Below are positions 1 to 8,520 of a DNA stretch of 64,000 nucleotides, one piece after another. The stretch's first letter is position 1. Each line of letters starts with the position of its first letter. The stretch is from Amia ocellicauda. Lineage: Eukaryota; Chordata; Actinopteri; Amiiformes; Amiidae. The stretch is from the NCBI RefSeq assembly GCF_036373705.1, contig NW_027102737.1:53839-117838 (forward strand), read 5' to 3'. The position numbers and the translations under genes are program-made. The notes under the pieces are model-generated. The model was given only the letters and a program-made list of their open reading frames with translations. It ran no database searches and was not told where the DNA came from.

Positions 1-199
1 GTGGCTTTAACGGAGAAGGTGCCTGTGTTGAACCCTTCTTGGAAATAATGGTTTTCCCCGATCTATATAGAAGAGGATGGCTATTATTGTAACAACCAGA
101 CATTTGTGTCTGCACTGTCACTCACTCATCTATCTATCTCTATCTCTACAGTGGTAGAGGTCTCGCCTGCCACTCGGGATTCCTTTGCTTGATTCGCGG
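1..199 (+). repeat. Partial repeat unit (tail of the preceding long unit)
   Basis: This stretch matches 5906-6104 of unit 1, the end of a long unit. It holds the last GC-rich bases and the first TATATA cassette (49-149), and shows that the unit before the window was long or at least kept this end. Confidence 0.95.
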
Positions 200-203
200 C
201 CAC

Positions 204-286
204 TGGTTTTCTCCGATCTATATAGAAGAGGATGTCTTTTATTGTAACAACCAGACATTTGATTCTGCACTGTCACTGACTCACTC

Positions 287-317
<31 letters not shown>

Positions 318-318
318 G
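204..318 (+). repeat. TATATA cassette, second copy, with (ATCT)n
   Basis: This stretch is a direct duplicate of the cassette at 49-149 (5954-6054 in the next unit). Shared core: TGGTTTTCYCCGATC, CTATATAG, AGAGGATG, TTATTGTAACAACCAGACATTTG (split by one or two changes), then CTGCACTGTCACT and a tetranucleotide tract. The tract is a clean (ATCT)n here at 287-317 and an interrupted ATCTATCTCTATCTCT in the first cassette. Short units retain only this copy. It is the nearest module upstream of ORF1 in every unit. Confidence 0.8.
218..225 (+). promoter_or_regulatory. Candidate TATA box upstream of ORF1
   Basis: CTATATAG lies about 400 bases before the ORF1 frame and is invariant in all units. The same motif occurs at 63-70 in the first cassette. 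As a Pol II TATA box it would start transcription near 250. No initiator or CCAAT box is convincing on this strand, so this is a motif match only. Confidence 0.3.
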
Positions 319-439
319 ACTATTGACTATCGACATTTGCTGTCTGCCGCTGTGATTGTTGGGAGTGAGTGTGGAGGTGCAGGTGTGCATGTTTGCTGCT
401 GCCAGGTTTGTTTGTGGTTTTTCTCCTCTACTTTTTTCG

Positions 440-459
440 TTCTTTCTTTCTTTCTTTCT
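440..459 (+). repeat. (TTTC)n microsatellite before ORF1
   Basis: A short pyrimidine tetranucleotide tract in the leader of ORF1. Its length is constant in units 1-11 and shorter by eight bases in unit 12 (near 61233). Confidence 0.8.
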
Positions 460-623
460 GAATGTGTCTTTGACAGTTTTGTAAGAGGTTTTTCTGAAGA
501 GTTTCCCCATGCTGAGCTGACTCCTGCAGTCAGCGAAGTGATCGGGTTGTCTGGGGCTGGGTCGGGGAGGGGGGGAATCAGAGTTTTTTATTCGAGACTT
601 TAACACGTCGGCATGGCGTTAAA

Positions 624-1709
624 GTGACCTCTGATGAGTTTTTGCCCCTGGAGGAGTGTGTTCTGGCGATCGGGCAAGTTGTCGGTTGTGAAAATATAAA
701 GTCGGCAGCTCGTATGAGCGGGTCTGTTGTGCTGTTTCTGAGCAGCATTGAGTTGGTCTCGCGTATCGTTGAGACTGGTATAGTGATCGGTGGTGTTTTG
801 ATCAATGTCACCCCACTAGCAGCTCCGGCCAGGAGAGTTACTTTGTCTAATGTCCCTCGTTTTCTGTCAAACGACCTATTAGAGAGGGAACTGGCGAGAC
901 ATGGGTGGATAATGTCGGGTTTGAAACGTATACCGCTGGGGTGTAAGTCACAGCAGTTGAAACATGTTGTTTCGTTCAGAAGTCAGGTATTCATGATTTT
1001 GAATGACATAAATGGGGATCTGAACATTGTGCTTAAGTTCAAGGTTGATGGCAATGATTATGTTGTCTTTGTCACATCTGATTCTATGAAGTGCTTCAAC
1101 TGCGGTAATGAAGGCCACACTGTTAGGCATTGCCCCGAGAAGGATCAGGATGAGGGTGCTGGTCCCAGTCGACGGGGGGGTCAGCCCAAGCAGGCCAGGT
1201 CGGGGAGTGGTGAGCAGCCCGGCCGCCCTACTAGCGGAGCAGCCGAAGTGGCAGAGGAGGCGAGAAGAGGGGCTGCGGGGGAGGCTGTTGAAGAGAGTGA
1301 GGGTCTGGAGGTCCAGGTACAGGAGAGTGTGGGCGCTGAGAGGACTTCCGACCGCGGCGGTACCGTGCCGACTGTGGAGGTCCCAGGTGTTAGCGGTGTG
1401 TCAGCTAATGTTTGTGGAGCATCAGACAGTACGGATGACAGCCGTTTAACTGGACTGGATGGCAGTATACAGCAGCAGGACGGGGCATCAGGTAGTGGAG
1501 TGGGGGTGAGCAGCGAGAGGGCTGGTGACCAGACTGAAAAGATGGAGACTGTGAAGACAACACTGAGCAGTGTGTGGGACACGGGAATGGAAGTGGGGAC
1601 GGATCCTGGTCAGGACAGCAGGGTTTTTAAAGTGCCTGGGAAGAAACGCATTCGCAAATCTGAGGACGGTGCTTCTGCTAAAAAACGGAGTCCAGCTCCT
1701 GAGCCTTGA
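624..1709 (+). CDS. LINE ORF1-like (Tx1/ZCCHC3-like) RNA-binding protein, copy 1, N-terminus lost
   Basis: Residue numbers count from the GTG at 624. Residues about 70-145 look like an RRM-type fold (VTLSNV and HVVSFR as RNP-like strands). A CX2CX4HX4C zinc knuckle follows at C157, C160, H165 and C170. Residues 175-335 are Gly/Ser/Glu-rich and probably disordered. Residues 336-356 are basic (GKKRIRK and AKKRS) and look like a bipartite nuclear signal. This order is that of ORF1 proteins of Tx1-like LINEs and of ZCCHC3; the family role is RNA binding in a retrotransposon RNP. The frame is open upstream to 516 without an ATG, and the family-like region begins before 624, so the real start is lost. 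The first in-frame ATG is at 714 (residue 31). The frame ends in tandem stops TGA TGA. No ORF2 follows. R120S is private to this copy. It may be a non-translated relic. Confidence 0.7.
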   Translation: MTSDEFLPLEECVLAIGQVVGCENIKSAARMSGSVVLFLSSIELVSRIVETGIVIGGVLINVTPLAAPARRVTLSNVPRFLSNDLLERELARHGWIMSGLKRIPLGCKSQQLKHVVSFRSQVFMILNDINGDLNIVLKFKVDGNDYVVFVTSDSMKCFNCGNEGHTVRHCPEKDQDEGAGPSRRGGQPKQARSGSGEQPGRPTSGAAEVAEEARRGAAGEAVEESEGLEVQVQESVGAERTSDRGGTVPTVEVPGVSGVSANVCGASDSTDDSRLTGLDGSIQQQDGASGSGVGVSSERAGDQTEKMETVKTTLSSVWDTGMEVGTDPGQDSRVFKVPGKKRIRKSEDGASAKKRSPAPEP

Positions 1710-2633
1710 TGAGTCAGTGTGCTCCCAGGAGATGCTCAAAGGAGCCTGCCTAAAACAGTGTGCTACCTAGAGATCCTGAAGTCACCCCCGCAGGCTGTAG
1801 AGCAATACTCAAAAGCACCTGTGTTGCTCCCAGAAACAAAAGAGGAAAAACTGGAAAAACCAGTATACCAGTCAAGCAACTTAAGCTCAAGAAGGGAGGC
1901 AGCTTGACCAAGCCAGTTTAAGCTGACAAGTTACTGTGACTGCCTATATTGTTTTTCATTTGTTTGTTTTTTATGACATTGGAGTTACAAGGTTCTGCAC
2001 TGAACACAAATCTACTAAGAAGTGTCTCCTTAAAACTCAACCATAAAAGTAAAATAATAATAAAATAAAAAACTTCAGAAGGAATTATTTTCAACTGAGA
2101 ATTTGCTTGTACACTGTTACTTAACAAAAATATATTACACTGCACACAAATTATTTCTGACCAATCCAACATGGCCAAACGATATAAACAATGCACTTTT
2201 CTTGAACAACCCTGAACACAACTTTATACAGCAGGTCACACATCCTATGCATCATTATTTTCAGAGAAGATGCGTTTTGGAGGAATAGAAAATAAAATCT
2301 AAACAATAACAAAAGGCTTCCAGCAAATGTGTTGCTTGGCCCCATAATAAGTATTTGAACTGTTTCAAAGTGAAAGCTTCAGACCATTTTGATGCGGTTT
2401 GCAAGTTAACAAGTTCTGCTGTCCAAACATGACACTATCCGTAAGTTAGCCACTCAAAGTGACTTAATCATACCCTGCAGAACATCCTTCGAAATTAAGC
2501 TTTTTCTATGATAGCCTGCAGTGGTTTTCAACCCTGATCCCGAAGGGCCTCCTCTGACTCCAGCAAGTCTGCAACAGCAGCCACACATTCCTCAGCCCAG
2601 TTAAAATGAGGCTCATTTTCACAAGTTAAACAT
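1710..2633 (+). other. AT-rich spacer after ORF1
   Basis: The ORF1 phase stays open for about 65 codons after the tandem stops (to 1907) with Lys/Pro/Glu-rich content, but a 14-bp stretch at 1793-1806 is missing in units 2, 3, 5, 8, 9, 11 and 12, shifting the phase, so it is not constrained. From 1920 the sequence is AT-rich without credible coding potential. A poly(A) signal AATAAA at 2291-2296 could end an ORF1 transcript. The same spacer occurs in every unit; nothing else was recognised. Confidence 0.6.
2291..2296 (+). promoter_or_regulatory. Candidate poly(A) signal downstream of ORF1
   Basis: AATAAA about 580 bases after the ORF1 stop, in an A-rich context and conserved in all units. 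No strong GT-rich element follows at once, so usage is uncertain. Confidence 0.3.
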
Positions 2634-3795
2634 TGTAGCGTAAGGTACACTTATAAATTTCAAGTAAAGAAGTGAATTTATAGTGTCACCATATCACGAA
2701 TCCTGGAATCTTGTAGAACTCAATTTCTGTAATAATTGGACGCAGACACCAATTCCAAAGATATAAATTGTCAAATTTATTCAAAACAAAGACTAAATGT
2801 AGCACTACACTAATTATACAAAAGGGAAGAACTAATTAAAATTCAACTCTAGATCAACAAATCACTTCCGTGACCAAATCAAAGACCATGGGATTTCATA
2901 TGATAACACAAATCGATTAACAAAAAAGGTTATAAACACATTGACTACAATACCGGTTAGTAAGACGAAGGTGAGTCTCTCGTTAGTATTATTAGTCAGA
3001 CATTAAATAACTACGCAGGTTAGTATTTATGTCAGGTAACTTCTCGTTATATATATATCAGTCTCATTTACGTTTAGGTGCCGAGAAAGATCCTATCATT
3101 ACTTGTTACCACACTTTCCCTTAACTGATTATTATTCAATGATTTAGGATAGGCAGGGCCACCAATAATCTAATGTCTATTAACTTGTGTCAATTTCAGA
3201 CTAAACAGTTAAACAGGAATGAGAAGATATTTCTCGACGTTGACAGATTTTATTTCTAAAATTATCAACAAAACAGTTTAATGCAACACACATTTATATT
3301 TAAGAAAACTAAATGATATTACACATTCTAGAGTTATGAATCACAGATTAACATTTCTAATTGATTTCTCAAATGTCATGAATCATGAACTCCAAACTGT
3401 TAAACTTATCTGAACTTCGTCGCAGAGAGGCCTCTCTGGCTTCGGGCTCAGATAACAGCACACGGCACGAGGTCCGTGTGGTTTGGAACAAAGGCAGTCC
3501 GGTTCGGCTTTGTCCAAGAACTTCCACTCAGTCGATGCACCTGGAAATTGGGGTTTCTCGAAAGTAGTGTCGTTTCCAAACAGATTTTCCACTGGTTTGA
3601 AGGCTCCAAGGTTGTGCACAAAATCTTCTTTGAGGAAAGCAGGGCCCTGTTTGTTCCAAGGGTCAAGTTTCTTAAGACTCAAATAGCTATTTAAATGACT
3701 GACACTTTCGTATACAGTCGACTTAGTCAATTGTCCAGCTGTATTCACTCCGCTGATCAGGTGGGCACAGGCGGGCAGCGCAGTCTGTAAAGTTC

Positions 3796-3801
3796 TTTAT
3801 T
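3796..3801 (-). promoter_or_regulatory. Minus-strand poly(A) signal in LTR-like block
   Basis: TTTATT on plus is AATAAA on minus, about 160 bases after the expected minus-strand start, consistent with an R region. A plus-strand AATAAA overlaps it closely, as the stretch is nearly self-complementary (TTTATTTAATAAA). Confidence 0.4.
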
Positions 3802-3986
3802 TAATAAAGTCCTTTAAAAGAATTCTTCGTACGGCTCAATCTCCTTCTCCCAGTTTAACTCTTCTGTTGCCGGCAAAGACTTGGTTGGTTTCTGGTTCCG
3901 GTTCTGGCAACAGAGCTACAGGTTGAGCTGTGGCAGCGAGTTACTGGTTCAGGTGAGAGAGAGAGAGAGAAAGACCGTCCGCTGTT

Positions 3987-4070
3987 CCTTATAGTCTGTC
4001 AGATCAATAGGTGATTGGTTCCTGAGTTCTTGAGATTGGATTTCGGTTTCAGCCCCCAGTGTCCTATTGG
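3987..4070 (-). promoter_or_regulatory. Minus-strand Pol II promoter: three CCAAT boxes plus TATA
   Basis: On the minus strand, CCAAT at 4066-4070, 4035-4039 and 4014-4018 is followed by TATAAGG at 3987-3993, all within 84 bases, then a CT-repeat. The spacing is that of a classical vertebrate core promoter. It reads toward ORF1 from its 3' side. Unchanged equivalents lie at 9874-9957, 15763-15846, 20650-20733, 26537-26620, 32427-32510, 37325-37408, 43212-43295, 49109-49192, 54998-55081 and 59882-59965. The arrangement is seen directly; activity is inferred. Confidence 0.55.
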
Positions 4071-4416
4071 AGGGGGGCTTGATTTATGACTGATGTCAAT
4101 CCATGCCATCTTTTGGAAATGCCGGTTGGCCCGGGTTCGTAGCTCTATGTCGGGATTTCGGCTCTCGTCCACTTCAAAGAGTTTTTATCACCTACAGGCC
4201 CCTTTCTCCAGACATCTCATAGCAGAATTCCAAACTATTTGGCCTCTTCTTGGTGCCATCCTCCCCAAAACTGTCACTTTGATGCAAACCAGTTCCAAGC
4301 TGATGAGCTAAGGAAATCTGATAACTTTGGGGGGGGAGAGGTCTTCTTTAGATCAGTGCTTCAGCTCAGAGCCCAAATGCTCTTATCAGGGACTCTGTTC
4401 CCAACATAACGCTACA

Positions 4417-5048
4417 TGAGTAATCGGGCTCTAAATAGCCCCAGGCGTTTCTCCTGCAGTTCTTCCTTCTTTCCACTGCTAGCACTGCCTTTGTGAAGGC
4501 GGATGGGGCTTGTGAGAAGTCAACAGCGTGTCTACCGAAAAGGGTGTCTGACTCCTGGTTTTGGATCCGGAAGGGTTGATAACAAACTGAAACGGTTACA
4601 ATATGATACTGCTTAAATTAACTGTGGATATAGATTGTGATCGTGCTCGGCTAAGGTGTGCTTTCAGTCCGCACACAAAACATTTCAGTCGTCTAATCAA
4701 ATCGAATAAAACAGCGAGGATAGCATGTTCGATCCGTGTGCTATTGTTTTTCAACAAGTGTAATGCCCTTTGTAACGTTTAACCGATTCGTTGAATAGAG
4801 CTTGTTATAGGATATTGTGAACTGAACCTATTTTGCTGTGAATTTATATTGAGTGCGAATAGTTTATTGTGTCTGGTCGCGGTCTGTCTGCACTAAATAA
4901 ATGATTTGTATCAAGTCATTTTTTAGTTTGTCTGTCTACTTTTTTACCTTGCGACTAAAGGCCACTCCTTGCACTTCACACATTTGCCCTTTTAATTACT
5001 CCCTTACTGACATACTTTAACATGCAATGTGCGTGTGATAATAGTTTT
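4417..5048. other. Spacer between LTR-like block and broken frame
   Basis: No credible coding frame and no recognised element. A plus-strand AATAAA at 4896-4901 is followed within about 40 bases by T-rich and GT-rich sequence (TTTTTTAGTTTGTCTGTC), the best plus-strand poly(A) site in the unit. The same spacer occurs in every unit, including short ones. Confidence 0.5.
4896..4901 (+). promoter_or_regulatory. Candidate plus-strand poly(A) signal with GT-rich downstream element
   Basis: AATAAA followed by T6 and TTTGTCTGTC 20-45 bases later, the usual layout of a vertebrate cleavage site. Which transcript it would serve is unknown. Confidence 0.4.
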
Positions 5049-5068
5049 AGCAGCCTGTTGCCATTCAG

Positions 5069-5539
5069 GTGAGACGATACCTAGAAAATCCGTTCTCAGG
5101 AGAATTGTGTTTCTTTGCTGATCACGTTCTATGTCGCTTTTTACACAGTTCTTACAAGTGGCACATTGGGGATGAGGAGCAGTGCATGCTGACCCGCATA
5201 GCTGTGGACTTCTGCATGGCATGGGGTCACAGGTCATTCCAAGTATTTCAAGACACGAGCAAATGTGTGGACACATTGCGTAGGTTGTGTTGGCCCAACC
5301 CTCACAGATTGTGCCAAGTCAAGTAGAGATGCATGTTGTCCTGTTCTAAAGTGACACGTCGTCAACAGCAAAAACATCTCTCAGAGTTCCAGGAATTCCT
5401 TGATTGCATTGCTTGCCTTTCCTCAGGAAGACAACACTTGCCAGGCTGGATATTTGCCAAAGGAAGCCAAGAGGACAGGACACCACACCTAGATGCAACT
5501 GCATATCTCATTGTCACCAGGAAGGCCCACCGCAAGTGA
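5069..5539 (+). pseudogene. Unidentified reading frame with one in-frame TAG, copy 1
   Basis: One phase is open from 5051 to 5539 except for a single TAG at 5324-5326. The translation is Cys-rich before the stop (about 85 codons from 5069) and Gln/Arg/Lys-rich after it (about 70 codons). I recognise no family. CAGGTGAGA at 5066-5074 is a good splice-donor match, and TTTTTACACAG (ending near 5148) and CCTTTCCTCAG (ending near 5427) resemble splice acceptors, so this could be a fragment of a spliced host gene. The TAG is present in all seven copies, so it predates amplification. The last codons differ from other copies (His for Arg near 5530). Confidence 0.3.
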
Positions 5540-5648
5540 CCCACCACAGACAGCACTCTGGGCGCAACTTGGCTCACTCGGGACCTGGCCGTGCGACAGA
5601 GCGAGACGTGTGCGTAGAGCAGAGACCTTTAGCACAAGCATCAAGCTT

Positions 5649-5720
5649 GGTTCCATGGTGTAATGGTTAGCACTCTGGACTCTGAATCCAGCGATCCGAG
5701 TTCAAGTCTCGGTGGGACCT
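5649..5720 (+). tRNA. tRNA-Gln (CTG anticodon), unit 1
   Basis: A 72-base cloverleaf without intron or encoded CCA. Acceptor stem GGTTCCA pairs with TGGGACC (one T-G wobble) before discriminator T. The D arm contains TGGTGTAATGG (A box). The anticodon stem CTGGA/TCCAG encloses loop CTCTGAA with anticodon CTG. The T stem CCGAG/CTCGG encloses TTCAAGT (B box GTTCAAGTC). It matches vertebrate nuclear tRNA-Gln very closely. No T4 Pol III terminator follows until 5957-5960, 237 bases downstream, so termination may be poor. It is not followed by a SINE body or A-tail. Confidence 0.9.
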
Positions 5721-5953
5721 GGGCCCCATGGCTGGGGCAGCGGCGGCAAAGCGGTGGTCTCCCTGGGTGAGGGCCTGTGTCTGCGATCAGGGCCGTTTAC
5801 GTTCTTCTTGGGAGGCTTGGAGACGAAGTGGCGAGACCTCCGGGTTGGCGTGCTGCGTTCACCTTCCTGAAACACCGAGGCCTGGGGCCCCCTGGTGGCG
5901 ACTGCGTGGCTTTAACGGAGAAGGTGCCTGTGTTGAACCCTTCTTGGAAATAA
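5721..5953. other. GC-rich spacer after tRNA-Gln
   Basis: A GC-rich stretch free of T4 that would be transcribed by any Pol III read-through from the tRNA. It has an 89-codon frame from an ATG at 5728 that runs into the TATATA cassette and has no recognisable product. The unit 8 copy has GTTATC for GCGATC near 45015. Confidence 0.4.
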
Positions 5954-6524
5954 TGGTTTTCCCCGATCTATATAGAAGAGGATGGCTATTATTGTAACAA
6001 CCAGACATTTGTGTCTGCACTGTCACTCACTCATCTATCTATCTCTATCTCTACAGTGGTAGAGGTCTCGCCTGCCACTCGGGATTCCTTTGCTTGATTC
6101 GCGGCCACTGGTTTTCTCCGATCTATATAGAAGAGGATGTCTTTTATTGTAACAACCAGACATTTGATTCTGCACTGTCACTCACTCACTCATCTATCTA
6201 TCTATCTATCTATCTATCGACTATTGACTATCGACATTTGCTGTCTGCCGCTGTGATTGTTGGGAGTGAGTGTGGAGGTGCAGGTGTGCATGTTTGCTGC
6301 TGCCAGGTTTGTTTGTGGTTTTTCTCCTCTACTTTTTTCGTTCTTTCTTTCTTTCTTTCTGAATGTGTCTTTGACAGTTTTGTAAGAGGTTTTTCTGAAG
6401 AGTTTCCCCATGCTGAGCTGACTCCTGCAGTCAGCGAAGCGATCGGGATGTCTGGGGCTGGGTCGGGGAGGGGGGGAATCAGAGTTTTTTATTCGAGACT
6501 TTAACACGTCGGCATGGCGTTAAA

Positions 6525-7610
6525 GTGACCTCTGATGAGTTTTTGCCCCTGGAGGAGTGTGTTCTGGCGATCGGGCAAGTTGTCGGTTGTGAAAATATAA
6601 AGTCGGCAGCTCGTATGAGCGGGTCTGTTGTGCTGTTTCTGAGCAGCATTGAGTTGGTCTCGCGTATCGTTGAGACTGGTATAGTGATCGGTGGTGTTTT
6701 GATCAATGTCACCCCACTAGCAGCTCCGGCCAGGAGAGTTACTTTGTCTAATGTCCCTCGTTTTCTGTCAAACGACCTATTAGAGAGGGAACTGGCGAGA
6801 CATGGGTGGATAATGTCGGGTTTGAAACGTATACCGCTGGGGTGTAAGTCACAGCAGTTGAAACATGTTGTTTCGTTCAGAAGGCAGGTATTCATGATTT
6901 TGAATGACATAAATGGGGATCTGAACATTGTGCTTAAGTTCAAGGTTGATGGCAATGATTATGTTGTCTTTGTCACATCTGATTCTATGAAGTGCTTCAA
7001 CTGCGGTAATGAAGGCCACACTGTTAGGCATTGCCCCGAGAAGGATCAGGATGAGGGTGCTGGTCCCAGTCGACGGGGGGGTCAGCCCAAGCAGGCCAGG
7101 TCGGGGAGTGGTGAGCAGCCCGGCCGCCCTACTAGCGGAGCAGCCGAAGTGGCAGAGGAGGCGAGAAGAGGGGCTGCGGGGGAGGCTGTTGAAGAGAGTG
7201 AGGGTCTGGAGGTCCAGGTACAGGAGAGTGTGGGCGCTGAGAGGACTTCCGACCGCGGCGGTACCGTGCCGACTGTGGAGGTCCCAGGTGTTAGCGGTGT
7301 GTCAGCTAATGTTTGTGGAGCATCAGACAGTACGGATGACAGCCGTTTAACTGGACTGGATGGCAGTATACAGCAGCAGGACGGGGCATCAGGTAGTGGA
7401 GTGGGGGTGAGCAGCGAGAGGGCTGGTGACCAGACTGAAAAGATGGAGACTGTGAAGACAACACTGAGCAGTGTGTGGGACACGGGAATGGAAGTGGGGA
7501 CGGATCCTGGTCAGGACAGCAGGGTTTTTAAAGTGCCTGGGAAGAAACGCATTCGCAAATCTGAGGACGGTGCTTCTGCTAAAAAACGGAGTCCAGCTCC
7601 TGAGCCTTGA
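6525..7610 (+). CDS. LINE ORF1-like protein, copy 2
   Basis: Uninterrupted copy with majority residues at all 15 positions that vary between units; zinc knuckle intact. The GTG start is nominal, and the first in-frame ATG is residue 31. A short upstream ATG frame (18 codons, ending at 6504) overlaps the head in another phase. ORF2 is absent downstream. Confidence 0.7.
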   Translation: MTSDEFLPLEECVLAIGQVVGCENIKSAARMSGSVVLFLSSIELVSRIVETGIVIGGVLINVTPLAAPARRVTLSNVPRFLSNDLLERELARHGWIMSGLKRIPLGCKSQQLKHVVSFRRQVFMILNDINGDLNIVLKFKVDGNDYVVFVTSDSMKCFNCGNEGHTVRHCPEKDQDEGAGPSRRGGQPKQARSGSGEQPGRPTSGAAEVAEEARRGAAGEAVEESEGLEVQVQESVGAERTSDRGGTVPTVEVPGVSGVSANVCGASDSTDDSRLTGLDGSIQQQDGASGSGVGVSSERAGDQTEKMETVKTTLSSVWDTGMEVGTDPGQDSRVFKVPGKKRIRKSEDGASAKKRSPAPEP

Positions 7611-8520
7611 TGAGTCAGTGTGCTCCCAGGAGATGCTCAAAGGAGCCTGCCTAAAACAGTGTGCTACCTAGAGATCCTGAAGTCACCCCCGCAACTCAAA
7701 AGCACCTGTGTTGCTCCCAGAAACAAAAGAGGAAAAACTGGAAAAACCAGTATACCAGTCAAGCAACTTAAGCTCAAGAAGGGAGGCAGCTTGACCAAGC
7801 CAGTTTAAGCTGACAAGTTACTGTGACTGCCTATATTGTTTTTCATTTGTTTGTTTTTTATGACATTGGAGTTACAAGGTTCTGCACTGAACACAAATCT
7901 ACTAAGAAGTGTCTCCTTAAAACTCAACCATAAAAGTAAAATAATAATAAAATAAAAAACTTCAGAAGGAATTATTTTCAACTGAGAGTTTGCTTGTACA
8001 CTGTTACTTAACAAAAATATATTACACTGCACACAAATTATTTCTGACCAATCCAACATGGCCAAACGATATAAACAATGCACTTTTCTTGAACAACCCT
8101 GAACACAACTTTATACAGCAGGTCACACATCCTATGCATCATTATTTTCAGAGAAGATGCGTTTTGGAGGAATAGAAAATAAAATCTAAACAATAACAAA
8201 AGGCTTCCAGCAAATGTGTTGCTTGGCCCCATAATAAGTATTTGAACTGTTTCAAAGTGAAAGCTTCAGACCATTTTGATGCGGTTTGCAAGTTAACAAG
8301 TTCTGCTGTCCAAACATGACACTATCCGTAAGTTAGCCACTCAAAGTGACTTAATCATACCCTGAAGAACATCCTTCGAAATTAAGCTTTTTCTATGATA
8401 GCCTGCCGTGGTTTTCAACCCTGATCCCGAAGGGCCTCCTCTGACTCCAGCAAGTCTGCAACAGCAGCCACACATTCCTCAGCCCAGTTAAAATGAGGCT
8501 CATTTTCACAAGTTAAACAT

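Larger units (their letters stand above)
2634..4416 (-). mobile_element. LTR-like block with inverted ends, copy 1
   Basis: The block starts TGTAGCGTAA and ends TAACGCTACA, a 10-base inverted match with one mismatch and TG...CA termini as in LTRs. On the minus strand it holds, in order, three CCAAT boxes (ATTGG on plus at 4066, 4035, 4014), TATAAGG (3987-3993), a CT-rich probable start region (about 3955-3970) and AATAAA (3796-3801 on plus as TTTATT). This is the U3-R order of a solo LTR, although the part after the poly(A) signal (about 1.16 kb) is long for U5. No clear target duplication is seen (AACAT left, TGAGT right; an ACAT overlap is possible). It could also be a non-autonomous DNA element or simply a promoter fragment. 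No gag, pol or env is present. Confidence 0.4.
200..6104 (+). repeat. Repeat unit 1 (long)
   Basis: The unit is defined from the start of the second TATATA cassette, which is present in long and short units alike. It has all modules: ORF1 624-1709, LTR-like block 2634-4416, broken frame 5069-5539 and tRNA-Gln 5649-5720. Private or rare variants include ORF1 R120S and, shared only with unit 9, the loss of the small upstream ATG at 547 and a G at 278 in the pre-microsatellite CACT run. Confidence 0.95.

Noticed and set aside
584-590. TTTTTTA as a -1 frameshift site
   Set aside because: It is a classic slippery heptamer, but its phase does not fit a slip from the upstream ATG frame into ORF1; the G-run site does.
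3383-3748. 121-codon minus-strand frame inside the LTR-like block
   Set aside because: It starts with GTG, has no recognisable domain, and is broken by a 2-bp insertion in unit 3 and a 7-bp deletion in unit 4. It lies downstream of the minus-strand promoter, so it may be in a transcript, but coding is unsupported.
624-4416. Full-length LINE or retrovirus
   Set aside because: No endonuclease, reverse transcriptase, integrase or envelope frame exists anywhere in the unit on either strand.
5649-5953. tRNA-derived SINE
   Set aside because: The tRNA part is a full, near-perfect cloverleaf and the following GC-rich sequence has no A-rich or LINE-like tail and no flanking target duplication.
6094-6504. 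136-codon plus frame across the cassette, microsatellites and leader
   Set aside because: It reads through (ATCT)n and (TTTC)n, changes length with the microsatellite between units, and starts at a non-ATG codon. Only its last 18 codons (from an ATG) are discussed, as an upstream frame of ORF1.
6479-6955. 158-codon minus-strand frame antisense to ORF1, and the 133-, 97-, 92- and 83-codon minus-strand frames
   Set aside because: They are shadows of the ORF1 strand or of low-complexity leader and AT-rich sequence, mostly without ATG and without any domain.
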